A stretch of 10,103 nucleotides of DNA from Hydrogenophilales bacterium RIFOXYD1_FULL_62_11 (GCA_001802655.1 MGZO01000130.1:96074-106176); one strand, 5' to 3'; positions 1 to 7,989 are shown, counted from the first letter of the stretch. Notes: generated by a model from the sequence alone, not told the origin. Made by a program: numbers and translations.

Positions 1-1307
1 CCCGCGCGTCGGAATTCGGCAAGGCCGAGCTCGACAACACGCCGCTGATCGCGCAAATCCTCAAGCTGCGCCGCGAAGCCGCCGAGCTGCTCGGCTTCAA
101 GAGCTACGCCGAGGTGTCGCTGGCCACCAAGATGGCCGACACCCCGGCCGAAGTGCTGAAGTTCCTGTCCGACCTCGGCGCGCGGGCGCGGCCGTATGCG
201 GAAAAAGACTTCGCCGAACTCAAGGCCTTCGCCGCATCCGAGCTTGGCATCGCCGACCTGCAGGCGTGGGACAACGCCTACGTCTCGGAAAAACTGCGCG
301 TTGCGCGCTACAGCTTTTCGGATCAGGAAGTGAAGCAGTATTTCCCCGAACACCGCGTGCTGACCGGGCTGTTCAAGCTGGTCGAAACGCTCTACGGCCT
401 GCACATCCGCGAAGACAAGGCACCAGTGTGGCATCCGGACGTGAAGTTCTACACCCTGACCGACCACACCGGGCAAAAGGTCGGCCAGTTCTATCTCGAC
501 CTCTACGCGCGCGCGTCAAAACGCGGTGGCGCGTGGATGGACGACGTCATCACCCGCCGTCGCAAAGGTGCGTTGACGCAGACGCCGGTGGCGTATCTCA
601 ACTGCAACTTCGCCGCGCCGGTGGGCGACAAGCCCGCGCTGTTCACGCACGACGAAGTCATCACCTTGTTCCACGAGACCGGCCACGGCCTGCATCACCT
701 GCTCACCCAGATCGAGGAGCTGGGCGTGTCGGGCATCAACGGCGTCGAGTGGGACGCAGTCGAGTTGCCGAGCCAGTTCATGGAAAACTTCTGCTGGGAA
801 TGGGACGTGCTGAAGCACATGACCCACCACGTCGACACCGGCGCGGCATTGCCCAAGGAGTTGTTCGACAAGATGCTGGCGGCGAAGAATTTCCAGTCCG
901 GCCTCGGCACCCTGCGGCAGATCGAGTTCTCCAGCTTCGACATGCGTCTGCACGACGACTTCGACCCCAACAGCGGCCGCAGCGCAATGGATCTGCTGAA
1001 CGAAATTCGCAAGGAAACTGCCGTCATGCTGCCGCCCGACTACAACCGCTTCCCCAACAACTTCTCGCATATCTTTGCGGGCGGCTACGGCGCGGGCTAC
1101 TACAGCTACAAATGGGCCGAAGTGCTGTCGGCCGACGCCTACGCACTGTTCGAGGAAAACGGCGTGCTCTCGCCCGAAGTCGGCCACCGCTTCTGGAGCG
1201 AAATCCTCGCCCAGGGCGGCGCCCGCCCGGCGCTCGAATCGTTCAAGGCCTTCCGCGGTCGCGAACCGACTATCGACGCGCTGCTGCGTCATAACGGCAT
1301 GGCTTGA
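1..1307 (+). CDS. prlC: Oligopeptidase A, M3-family zinc metallopeptidase (5' partial)
   Basis: Cytoplasmic zinc endopeptidase of the thimet/M3 family, which degrades oligopeptides and, in enterobacteria, cleaved signal peptides. The reading frame is open from base 3, so the true start lies left of the window; 434 residues are visible of about 680 usual for the family, meaning roughly the N-terminal third is missing. Numbering from the first visible codon, the zinc motif HETGH is at residues 224-228 (His224, Glu225 as catalytic base, His228). The third zinc ligand is Glu254 in the family-typical VELPSQ context. The glycine/tyrosine-rich substrate-binding stretch GGYGAGYYSY lies near residues 359-368. 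All key residues are intact and the frame ends normally in TGA. It converges with the downstream AI-2E-family gene across a shared terminator. The distinction between PrlC and its Dcp paralogue rests on overall sequence resemblance (for example the FKSYAEVSLATKMA stretch), and I judge PrlC more likely. Confidence 0.93.
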   Translation, partial: RASEFGKAELDNTPLIAQILKLRREAAELLGFKSYAEVSLATKMADTPAEVLKFLSDLGARARPYAEKDFAELKAFAASELGIADLQAWDNAYVSEKLRVARYSFSDQEVKQYFPEHRVLTGLFKLVETLYGLHIREDKAPVWHPDVKFYTLTDHTGQKVGQFYLDLYARASKRGGAWMDDVITRRRKGALTQTPVAYLNCNFAAPVGDKPALFTHDEVITLFHETGHGLHHLLTQIEELGVSGINGVEWDAVELPSQFMENFCWEWDVLKHMTHHVDTGAALPKELFDKMLAAKNFQSGLGTLRQIEFSSFDMRLHDDFDPNSGRSAMDLLNEIRKETAVMLPPDYNRFPNNFSHIFAGGYGAGYYSYKWAEVLSADAYALFEENGVLSPEVGHRFWSEILAQGGARPALESFKAFRGREPTIDALLRHNGMA

Positions 1308-1337
1308 GCCGCAGCGGGCAGATTGTTTGCCCCACAT

Positions 1338-1365
1338 AAAAACGGAGCCATCGGGCTCCGTTTTT
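1338..1365. terminator. Bidirectional Rho-independent terminator between prlC and the AI-2E-family gene
   Basis: A perfect 12-bp stem, AAAAACGGAGCC (1338-1349) pairing with GGCTCCGTTTTT (1354-1365), closes a four-base ATCG loop. Because the outer stem is A5/T5, each strand ends the hairpin with a U run, so it can stop both prlC on the plus strand and the convergent gene ending at 1372. It starts 31 bases after the prlC stop and 7 bases from the other stop. The CGGAGCC/GGCTCCG core recurs in the terminator at 8543-8576. Confidence 0.9.
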
Positions 1366-1371
1366 ATTGTT

Positions 1372-2583
1372 CTATTTGCCCAACAGCTCGCCTATGGGTT
1401 TGTAGTCTTCAACCCGGTCGCAGATGGCCTTGATCACCATGATGATGGGCACGCCCAGCAACAACCCCCAGACCCCCCATAACCAGCCCCAAAACAGCAC
1501 GCCGACGAAAACCATCACTGCATTCATCCGGCCTGCCCGGCCGGTCAGCCAAGGCGTCAGCAAATAGCCTTCCAGGCTGGTGATGACCAGCGAGATGCCG
1601 GCGACCGTAAGCGCCATGCCCACGGTTCCGAACTGGAGAAAGCCGACCAGCCCCGTGCCGCCGGTCACGACGACCGGGCCGAGATACGGGATCATGTTGA
1701 ACACGGCGGACACGATGCCCCAGATCGCCGCATGCTCCAGGCCTATCCAGAGAAACGCGAGCCAGGTTGCCACGCCCACCAGAATGCTGGTGAAAACCTG
1801 CACCAGCAGATAGCGCTGAATCTGGGCGGTGATTTCGTCCAGCACCTGCACGGTGATTTTTTTCTTGCTGAGCGTGGGGCCGGTGATCCTGACCAGCTTG
1901 CGCCGGAAAATGTCACCCGAAACCAGCAGGAAATAGGTCAGAAACAACACCATGACCGCTTGCCCGGCAAACACACTCGCACCCACCGTTCCCGTCCAGA
2001 GGTAATCCGAGACATTCAGTTTGGATTTTTCGATCAGCACTCGGGTCACGCCTTGCGGGGCCGTGGCATCCGGGGTGATCGTTTCACTCGCCGCGCGTTC
2101 AAGCTGGACCGCCGCCTTTTGCATCTGGTCCATCGCGCCTTCGGTCGTCCCCCATTCCTTGCGCAAGGTTTTGCGGAATTTCTGTGCAGCCTCAGGCAGG
2201 GTTTCGATCAGCTGGATGGCATCGTCGCTCAGAGAATAGACCAGAGAACCTGCTCCGCCCACGATGCCGGCCAACAACACGGCAGCCCCGATGGCGCGAG
2301 GAATCCGCCATTTTTGCATCCGATTGACGAGCGGGGAAAAAGCATAGCTGATCATGATGCCCAGCATCAGCGGGATGAAAAACGCGCGCGCCCAGTGCAA
2401 CACAAAAATGACCGCCAGAACGGTGAGCACCGTGAGAGAAAGGTTGCGTACGTCAGCCTGCACCCGGGCGGCGGGCAGGGATGCAATCGACGTGACCGCC
2501 TCTTCGGCGATAACGGCGCGATTATCTACGTCGGAATGCGTTTCGGCGCTCAGGGGGGCATCGGGTTTAGCAACGGTGTTCAT
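1372..2583 (-). CDS. AI-2E family (PerM/TqsA-like) inner-membrane transporter
   Basis: A 403-residue polytopic membrane protein, near the family's usual length of 350-400. The first 45 residues are hydrophilic and cytoplasmic-like. Hydrophobic segments follow at about 48-66, 67-81, 97-117, 201-222, 258-281, 285-315, 320-336 and 354-386, with a soluble region at about 120-200 as is typical of the family. The NMIPYLGP motif (296-303) and the C-terminal EGYLLTPWLTGRAGRMNAVM block (338-357) with GLLLGVPI (373-380) are family hallmarks. Members include E. coli TqsA and PerM and Na+/H+ antiporter-like proteins; substrates differ and autoinducer-2 export should not be assumed from the name. The ATG at 2583 is the only plausible start, since an in-frame TAG lies 18 bases upstream, yet there is no recognisable Shine-Dalgarno sequence before it. 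It is a single gene between intergenic regions, converging with prlC. Confidence 0.9.
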   Translation of the reverse strand: MNTVAKPDAPLSAETHSDVDNRAVIAEEAVTSIASLPAARVQADVRNLSLTVLTVLAVIFVLHWARAFFIPLMLGIMISYAFSPLVNRMQKWRIPRAIGAAVLLAGIVGGAGSLVYSLSDDAIQLIETLPEAAQKFRKTLRKEWGTTEGAMDQMQKAAVQLERAASETITPDATAPQGVTRVLIEKSKLNVSDYLWTGTVGASVFAGQAVMVLFLTYFLLVSGDIFRRKLVRITGPTLSKKKITVQVLDEITAQIQRYLLVQVFTSILVGVATWLAFLWIGLEHAAIWGIVSAVFNMIPYLGPVVVTGGTGLVGFLQFGTVGMALTVAGISLVITSLEGYLLTPWLTGRAGRMNAVMVFVGVLFWGWLWGVWGLLLGVPIIMVIKAICDRVEDYKPIGELLGK

Positions 2584-2597
2584 GGCGTATTGTCGCT

Positions 2598-2612
2598 GCT
2601 ATCCAGGATAGC
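2598..2612. promoter_or_regulatory. Perfect 15-bp palindrome upstream of the AI-2E-family gene
   Basis: GCTATCC (2598-2604) and GGATAGC (2606-2612) form a perfect 7-1-7 inverted repeat ending 15 bases before the ATG at 2583. With only one central base it suits a dimeric regulator's operator better than an RNA hairpin. On the minus strand it contains TATCCT (2610-2605), which could be a weak -10 element, but no convincing -35 box lies at the right distance. No Shine-Dalgarno sequence follows, so a very short-leader transcript is conceivable. Function is inferred only. Confidence 0.4.
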
Positions 2613-2694
2613 CAAAGCAAAAACCGTCGACAGATCACTGTTTTTCTTTTTCTGAAGGGCTCTTCGAGGTCGGGGAATCGGTTTACTCAGGAAC

Positions 2695-2880
2695 TCAATC
2701 GCGGACGCATCCTGGCAGAAGTCGGCCAGAAGCCGTCCTTCGTGAATGCCACAGAGCGGTCATTCGACCGACTGCTCCACACTGAAACCTGCCGAACAGA
2801 CTACGCGTGAAACTCGGCCGCAGCCGACATCGGCCTTTCCTTAGAAGCGGACAGTCGCGAACATCCGCTTTGCCCACCTG
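2695..2880. repeat. Patch of short inverted repeats, probable degenerate dispersed intergenic repeat
   Basis: Within the 455-bp gap 2584-3038 this stretch contains several small dyads. CGGTC-ATTC-GACCG is at 2757-2770 and GCCGA-CA-TCGGC at 2823-2834. AAGCGGA (2845-2851) pairs with TCCGCTT (2864-2870) around a self-complementary TCGCGA (2855-2860). The phrases GTCGGCCAGAAGC, GAGCGGTCATTC and GAAGCGGACAGTCGCG resemble a class of degenerate intergenic repeats I have seen in many proteobacterial genomes, but I cannot name the family. Short open frames cross it, such as 2695-2877 on the minus strand. They are rich in Arg, Gly and Ser and show no recognisable protein features or ribosome binding site. 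I see no gene elsewhere in the gap. Confidence 0.4.
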
Positions 2881-2993
2881 TCAACTTCCCGACCCGCCTC
2901 GTTCCGGTCATTGGGTCGGTGCAGCGCGAACTGCCGCTGCTCATGCGTTGCTGTCTGGAATCACCTTATTCATTAACGCCTGTAAAGGAAGTC

Positions 2994-3013
2994 TCTTTGT
3001 TCATCAACAAAGA
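2994..3013. terminator. A+T-rich hairpin downstream of the efflux operon, possible weak terminator
   Basis: TCTTTGTT (2994-3001) pairs perfectly with AACAAAGA (3006-3013) across a CATC loop, 25 bases after the permease stop at 3039 on the minus strand. The stem has only two G-C pairs and no U tract follows on the minus strand, so it would be a poor intrinsic terminator. It may instead protect the transcript end or act with Rho. Confidence 0.3.
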
Positions 3014-3038
3014 AACTGTGCCAGACCTGTTTTCTCGC

Positions 3039-4240
3039 TCATTCGTGCCGCAAGGCATCGATCGGGTTGAGCCCGGCAGCCCGTTGTGCCGGGAAATAAC
3101 CAAAGATCACACCGATGGCGGCAGCGAAGAAGAAAGACAGCAGGTTGATACTAGGGTCGAACAGGTAGGGCACGTTCATCAGGCCGGCCAGGAAAATGGA
3201 TGCTGCGGTGGCTATGGTGATACCGATCAGTCCGCCCAGGCTGGACAGCACCACTGCCTCGATCAGGAACTGCAGCAATACTTCGCGCTCCAGTGCGCCG
3301 ATGGCCAGGCGGATGCCAATCTCGCGGGTGCGCTCGGTCACCGACACCAGCATGATGTTCATGATGCCGATGCCGCCCACCAGCAGGCTCACAGCCGCCA
3401 CGGCGCCGAGCAGCATGGTCAGGATCTTGGTGGTGCTGGTCAGCGTCTCGGCGATCTGCCGGGTGTCCATCACCCGGAAATCGTCGTCCTCGTTTTCGGC
3501 GATGTTGCGCCGCTCGCGTAGCAGCCGAGTGAGTTGTTCCTTGGCCGCATCGATGGAAGCGCCCTCCTTTACCGAGATGGTCAGCCGGTTGATGTCCTGG
3601 CTGCCGGAAAGGCGGCGCTGCACCGTACGCAGCGGCATCACCACCGAATCGTCCTGGTCGGACCCCATCGACGACTGGCCCTTGGCCTTCAGGAGGCCGA
3701 TGACTTCGCAGGCGAACTGCTTGATGCGGATTTCGCTGCCGACTGGGTTCTGGCGACCGAACAGCTTGTCGCGCACGGTCTCGCCGACCACGCATACCGC
3801 CTTGCCGGACTTTTCCTCGGCTTCGGTGAAGGTGCGGCCGGCGGCGATCTCCCAGTTGCCTGCCTCGAAGTAATCGTTGCTGGTGCCGGTGACGACTGTC
3901 GACCAGTTGTTGGCCTGGTACACCGCCGTGGCGCTCTTACTGACGATGGGCGCGACCAGCCGCGCGCTGGTGATCTGGTTGCGGATAACCTCGATGTCGG
4001 CGCTTTTGAAGGGAGCACCCGCCTCCGCACCAGGGCCGAAACGCTGGCCCGGCATCACGATCAGCAGGTTGCTGCCCATACTGGAGATCTGGTCCGAGAC
4101 CGATTGGGTCGCGCCGTTGCCTAGCGTGACCATGGTGATGACGGCCGCCACACCGATGACGATGCCGAGGATGGTCAGGAAGGACCGCATCAGGTTGCGG
4201 CGGATCGAACGCAGTGCGAGTAGCAGGGTGTTCCAGAGCA

Positions 4241-4241
<1 letters not shown>
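3039..4241 (-). CDS. MacB-like ABC transporter permease (FtsX superfamily)
   Basis: Inner-membrane permease subunit of a type VII (mechanotransmission) ABC exporter. It has 400 residues and four predicted membrane helices at about 21-40, 272-300, 322-352 and 364-384. The large periplasmic domain between the first two (about 41-270) is the MacB_PCD region. The signature after the second helix, VSVTERTREIGIRLAIGA (299-316), is typical of MacB permeases and contacts the ATPase. The C-terminal PAQRAAGLNPIDALRHE is also family-typical. Its ATG overlaps the stop of the ATPase gene by one base (TGATG), so translation is probably coupled. E. coli MacB has the ATPase fused in one chain of about 650 residues; here the two halves are separate, as in YknYZ-like systems. 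It would couple ATP hydrolysis to movement of the adaptor and channel encoded upstream. The substrate (macrolide, peptide, lipid or siderophore) cannot be read from the sequence. Confidence 0.93.
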
Positions 4242-4944
<703 letters not shown>

Positions 4945-4948
<4 letters not shown>

Positions 4949-6240
4949 GGCTGCGTATCCAGCACCTCGGTGACCACCTGCATGCCGGCCTTGATGTCCC
5001 CGCCCGTGATCTCGGTCACGCGGCCGTTCGTGGCTCCGGTCTGCACGTCGATGGCGACCGGCTGGCCGTTGCGCAGCACCCATACGCGCGGGGTGCCATT
5101 GTTGACAGTCGCCTCGGTTTTCTTCGTCTGGGTTGGCGGCCGCGGCATCAACGCCCCCATCACACCGCCGCTCGATTTCTTCTCGGCGACATCAGTGGCC
5201 GCAGGGATGAAGCGCAGCGCGGCGTTCGGCACCAGCAGCGCGTTTTCGCGCGTGAGGGTAGTGATGTCGGCGGTGCCGGTCATGCCGGGCCGCAGGCTGA
5301 GATCATCGTTGGCAACTTCGAGGATGGTGAGGTAGGAAATCACCCCTTCCGATTCGCTGGCGCCGAAGCCCACCCGGGTGATGACGGCGCTGTACTCGCG
5401 GCCGGGCCAGGCGTCGACGCTGAAGGTGGCCCGCTGCCCAGCCTTCACCCCGCCGACATCGGCCTCATCAACGTTGACCTGTAACTCCATCTTGGTCAGA
5501 TCCTCGGCCAGCTTGAACAGCACCGGTGCCTGCAAGGAAGCGGCCACGGTCTGGCCGGGATCGACCTCGCGCGACAGCACTACACCGTCGATGGGCGAGC
5601 GTATGCTGGCCTTCCCGAGATTGGTTTCATCCGTTTGCAGCGTCGCCCTGGCCTGGGTAACACTGGCGCGGGCGCTGGCCACGTTGGCTTCGGCGCGTTT
5701 GAAGTTGGCCTCCGCCGTATCCATCTCGGTTTTAGACGGCACTTTGCCGCCGGACAGTTGCGACACTTGCTGGTAGCGGGCCAGCGTGGCGCGCGCTTCC
5801 GCCACCGTGGCCTGCATCTGGAGTACCTGTGCCTCGGCTGCGGCGAGCGATGCGCGCGACTTCACCACCGTATCCTGCAGCTTGGACAAATCCAGCCGGG
5901 CCAGCACCTGCCCCTTCTTCACCTCGTCGTTGTCGTCGACCATGACCTTGTCGACGATGCCGGAGAGCTCGCTGCCGACATCGACCGTGTTGGTCGGTTG
6001 CAGGTTGCCAGTGGCGGAAACCTTGACCACCAGTGTGCCGACCGTGGCCGCTTCGGTCGTGTAGCGCGGCACGGTCTTGTCTTCGCCGGAACGCAACAAC
6101 AGCCAGGCTGCGACGGAAATCACGACCAGTGCGACAGTCAGCCACAGCCAGCGTCCGGAAAACAGGCCGCCGGATTTGGTTGCGAGGAGTTGCTTCAGGG
6201 CGGGTCCCTGCTTGGCTTGCGAAGTGTTGGAATCATTCAT
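4945..6240 (-). CDS. MacA-like periplasmic adaptor (membrane fusion protein)
   Basis: Periplasmic adaptor of 431 residues that bridges the ABC permease and the outer-membrane channel. A short cytoplasmic N-terminus precedes one membrane anchor at about 32-49. The two halves of the lipoyl domain lie at about 85-118 and 209-240, with the ASIRSPIDGVVLSREVDPGQ block at 211-230. Between them an Ala/Gln/Arg-rich alpha-helical hairpin at about 119-208 should form the coiled coil that meets the channel. A beta-barrel follows at about 250-330, with the LRPGMTGTADI motif (316-326). A low-complexity Ser/Gly/Pro/Lys/Thr insert (about 352-382) precedes the C-terminal membrane-proximal domain. This layout fits the MacA/YknX branch rather than RND adaptors, which agrees with its ABC neighbours. 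It overlaps the channel gene upstream and the ATPase gene downstream by four bases each. Confidence 0.93.
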
Positions 6241-7688
6241 GGCGCGTCCTTGCTAATCGGGCGGATGTCGGCCTGCGGCGACCATCCGCCGCCCAGTGCC
6301 TTGTACAAACGGATGAGCGCCAGCACGCCGTCCGCGCGGCTGCTGGCGAAGCAGTCCTCGGCGGACAGCACGCTGCGTTCGGTGTCGAGTACCGACTGGA
6401 AATCGATGAGCCCCGTGCTGTAGCGCTGCCGCGCGAGCTCGGCCGCGTTGCGCGCCGATTCGGCGGCGATCGCGAGCGCCTCGACGCGCTCGCGGTTGCG
6501 GGCCAGCGCCACCAGCGCATTTTCCACCTCCTGCAGCGCAGTCAGAATGGCTTGTTCATAGCTCACCTGCGCCTGCTCGCGTACCGCGTCCTGGATCTCG
6601 ACCTGGGCGCGCAGACGCCCGGCATTGAAGACGGGACTGGTGATGCCGGCAAGCAGCGACGAGGTGGCGGCGCCGCTGTTGCCGAGCGCGCCCAGGGTCA
6701 GCGCTTCGAGGCCGATCGACCCCGAGAGCGTGAAGGATGGATAGCGCGCCGCTTCGGCCGCGCCCACGCGCGCGGTTTCCGCCGCCAGCTTGCGCTCCGC
6801 GGCGCGCACGTCAGGACGCTGGCGCAGGGTATCGGCCGGGATGCCGACGGCGATCTGATCGGGCACGGTCGGCAGTTCGCCGGTTGCGGCCAGACGCGCA
6901 TGCAACGCGCCCGGCGCACGACCCAGCAGGATATCCAGGCGATGTTCCGATTCGGCAAGGCTGGTTTCAAGACTCGGGATCTGCGCCCGGGTCTGCTCGC
7001 GGTTGCTGCGTGCCTGCTCGACGTCCTGGCTGCTGACCAGTCCGGCCTGCGCGCGCCAGTCGGTGAGCTGCAGCGTCTCGGACTGGCTGGCGAGATTGGC
7101 GCGGGCAATGCCGAGGCGGGCCTGCAGTGCACGCACCTCGACGTAGTTCAGCGCCACTTCGGACGCCAGCGATACCTGGGCATTTTCGAGGTTCGCCACC
7201 GACGTTTCGACGTCAGCCTCGGCCGCCTCGACGCTGCGACGCACGCCGCCGAACACGTCGATCTCCCAGCTGGCGTCGAAGCCGGCGCTGAAGGCATTGC
7301 GCGCGTCGCCGCTGCCGGTCTCCTCGCTCGACCGGCTGCGGCTGGCGCTGCCCGATGCGGTCACGTCGGGGAAGCGCGCGGCGGCGGCCACGGTGCTGCG
7401 GGCACGCGCCTCGCGCAGTCGCGCCTGCGCGCTGCGCAGATCGGGGCTGGCCTGCAGGGCTTCGGCGACCAGCTGGGACAGCAGCGGATCGTTCAGGCCT
7501 TGCCACCAAAGGCTCAGGTCAGCCGGTGTTTCGCTGCTTGCCACCGGGTCGAGGTTGCTCCAGCCTGTCGGCAAGACGGTTGTCGGCGGGGCATACTCCG
7601 TCCCCACCGCGGCACACCCCGCCAGCCCGAGCCCGGCGAGCATGATCAGCACGCGGGTGTATCGATTCGTTGTCATTACCATGCGCAT
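6237..7688 (-). CDS. NodT-type outer-membrane efflux channel lipoprotein (TolC superfamily)
   Basis: Outer-membrane channel of the tripartite pump, 483 residues from the chosen start, in the usual 460-500 range. The N-terminus carries a lipoprotein signal peptide: a basic stretch, a hydrophobic core VLIMLAGLGLAG and a lipobox LAGC, giving Cys25 as lipidated residue. Two outer-membrane-efflux-protein repeats follow, each with long Ala/Arg/Glu-rich helices. The SPVFNAGRLRAQVE strand and the C-terminal YSTGLIDFQSVLDTERSVL block are typical of NodT/OprM-like channels. Several ATGs cluster at 7676, 7682, 7688, 7691 and 7694. I chose 7688 because ACAGG sits six bases upstream, but 7682 or 7676 would also give a good signal peptide. 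An upstream in-frame TTG at 7799 would bury the signal peptide behind about 40 residues and is rejected. It is first in the four-gene operon, and its stop overlaps the adaptor start (ATGA). Confidence 0.93.
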   Translation of the reverse strand: MRMVMTTNRYTRVLIMLAGLGLAGCAAVGTEYAPPTTVLPTGWSNLDPVASSETPADLSLWWQGLNDPLLSQLVAEALQASPDLRSAQARLREARARSTVAAAARFPDVTASGSASRSRSSEETGSGDARNAFSAGFDASWEIDVFGGVRRSVEAAEADVETSVANLENAQVSLASEVALNYVEVRALQARLGIARANLASQSETLQLTDWRAQAGLVSSQDVEQARSNREQTRAQIPSLETSLAESEHRLDILLGRAPGALHARLAATGELPTVPDQIAVGIPADTLRQRPDVRAAERKLAAETARVGAAEAARYPSFTLSGSIGLEALTLGALGNSGAATSSLLAGITSPVFNAGRLRAQVEIQDAVREQAQVSYEQAILTALQEVENALVALARNRERVEALAIAAESARNAAELARQRYSTGLIDFQSVLDTERSVLSAEDCFASSRADGVLALIRLYKALGGGWSPQADIRPISKDAP

Positions 7689-7903
7689 CATCATCCTGTC
7701 GGCCAAGCAAACCAAGGTCAGCGATCCCCGCCAAGCATCAATCACGTATCGATTTCCGACCGCAAGGCGCGAAAATCCCGGATCACTTTGCCTCGGCAAA
7801 CAACGCTTCTAATACCTGCATCTGCTTGCGCAGTAAGCCCCCTGCCGCGACCGGTGTCACCCATTCACGCGAATATGCATCCTCAACTCCTCGGGAGATT
7901 GCC
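7689..7903 (-). other. Long 5' leader of the efflux operon
   Basis: If the promoter at 7910-7938 is used, transcription starts near 7903 and the channel gene begins about 215 nt later. The leader contains the mini-ORF at 7857-7880 and a 25-codon frame beginning with GTG at 7860 and ending at 7783, which has no good ribosome binding site. I see no known riboswitch motif and no strong intrinsic terminator in it. The start point is inferred from promoter geometry, and a second promoter closer to 7688 cannot be excluded by eye. Confidence 0.35.
7857..7880 (-). CDS. Putative 7-codon leader ORF with strong ribosome binding site
   Basis: On the minus strand GAGGAG (7892-7887) lies six bases before an ATG at 7880, the best Shine-Dalgarno arrangement in this intergenic region. 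The frame reads MHIRVNG and ends in TGA. This could be a regulatory leader peptide of the kind found ahead of some resistance and efflux genes, a start site left over from a decayed gene, or chance. Nothing in the peptide itself supports a function. Confidence 0.25.
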   Translation of the reverse strand: MHIRVNG

Positions 7904-7909
7904 GATAAA

Positions 7910-7938
7910 AGTATAGGGGCAACATATCTTTCTAGCAA
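7910..7938 (-). promoter_or_regulatory. Sigma-70-like promoter for the efflux operon
   Basis: On the minus strand TTGCTA (7938-7933) and TATACT (7915-7910) are separated by exactly 17 bases. The -35 box matches four of six consensus positions and the -10 box five of six. The region is A+T rich against G+C-rich surroundings. The -35 box lies inside the palindrome at 7925-7942, so a regulator bound there would block RNA polymerase. Confidence 0.6.
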
Positions 7939-7942
7939 GATA
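7925..7942. promoter_or_regulatory. Candidate MarR operator 1, 18-bp near-perfect palindrome
   Basis: TATCTTTCTAGCAAGATA is an 18-bp inverted repeat with a single mismatched pair (7931/7936), i.e. TATCTT-N-CTAG-N-AAGATA. Size and symmetry suit a dimeric winged-helix MarR protein. It covers the predicted -35 box of the efflux promoter and lies 48 bases upstream of the marR ATG. Binding by the adjacent regulator is inferred. Confidence 0.55.
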
Positions 7943-7944
7943 AA

Positions 7945-7957
7945 TAACGATTCGTTA
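7945..7957. promoter_or_regulatory. Candidate MarR operator 2, 13-bp perfect palindrome
   Basis: TAACGA (7945-7950) and TCGTTA (7952-7957) are perfect inverted repeats around one base. The site abuts operator 1 on the marR side and overlaps the possible marR -10 element. Its sequence differs from operator 1, so the two may bind the regulator with different strength, or one may serve another factor. Confidence 0.5.
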
Positions 7958-7961
7958 CAAT
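7956..7961 (+). promoter_or_regulatory. Possible -10 element of the marR promoter
   Basis: TACAAT matches five of six -10 consensus positions and lies 28 bases before the marR ATG. No good -35 box is visible 16-18 bases upstream, where the sequence belongs to operator 1, so the promoter would be weak or activator-dependent. Overlap with operator 2 would allow autoregulation. Confidence 0.35.
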
Positions 7962-7989
7962 TACGGCAGACTTCGTAAAAGGTTAGGTC

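Noticed and set aside
516..1337. Long open frame on the minus strand opposite prlC
   Set aside because: It is antisense to an intact M3 peptidase with all zinc ligands; high G+C makes such shadows common, and its translation has no recognisable domain.
1372..2583. Quorum-sensing (AI-2 export) role for the AI-2E-family protein
   Set aside because: The family name covers transporters with varied or unknown substrates; no luxS or lsr gene is in the window to support AI-2 signalling.
2695..2877. Small minus-strand frame in the 2584-3038 gap as a gene
   Set aside because: No ribosome binding site, an Arg/Gly/Ser-rich composition with no recognisable features, and overlap with inverted-repeat structure. 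Better explained as a non-coding repeat.
4949..5083. N-terminal extension of the ABC ATPase to 5083
   Set aside because: The extra 45 residues are arginine/histidine rich and lie within the adaptor coding sequence; the ATG at 4948 gives the standard ATPase N-terminus and an ATGA overlap.
7689..7799. TTG start of the channel lipoprotein at 7799
   Set aside because: It would place the lipobox near residue 62, behind a non-signal-like stretch; the ATG cluster at 7676-7694 gives a normal lipoprotein signal peptide.
6033..7916. 627-codon plus-strand open frame opposite the channel and adaptor genes
   Set aside because: It is Arg/Gly/Ala/His rich, crosses the boundary of two clearly real minus-strand genes and has no family features. 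It is a codon-bias shadow.
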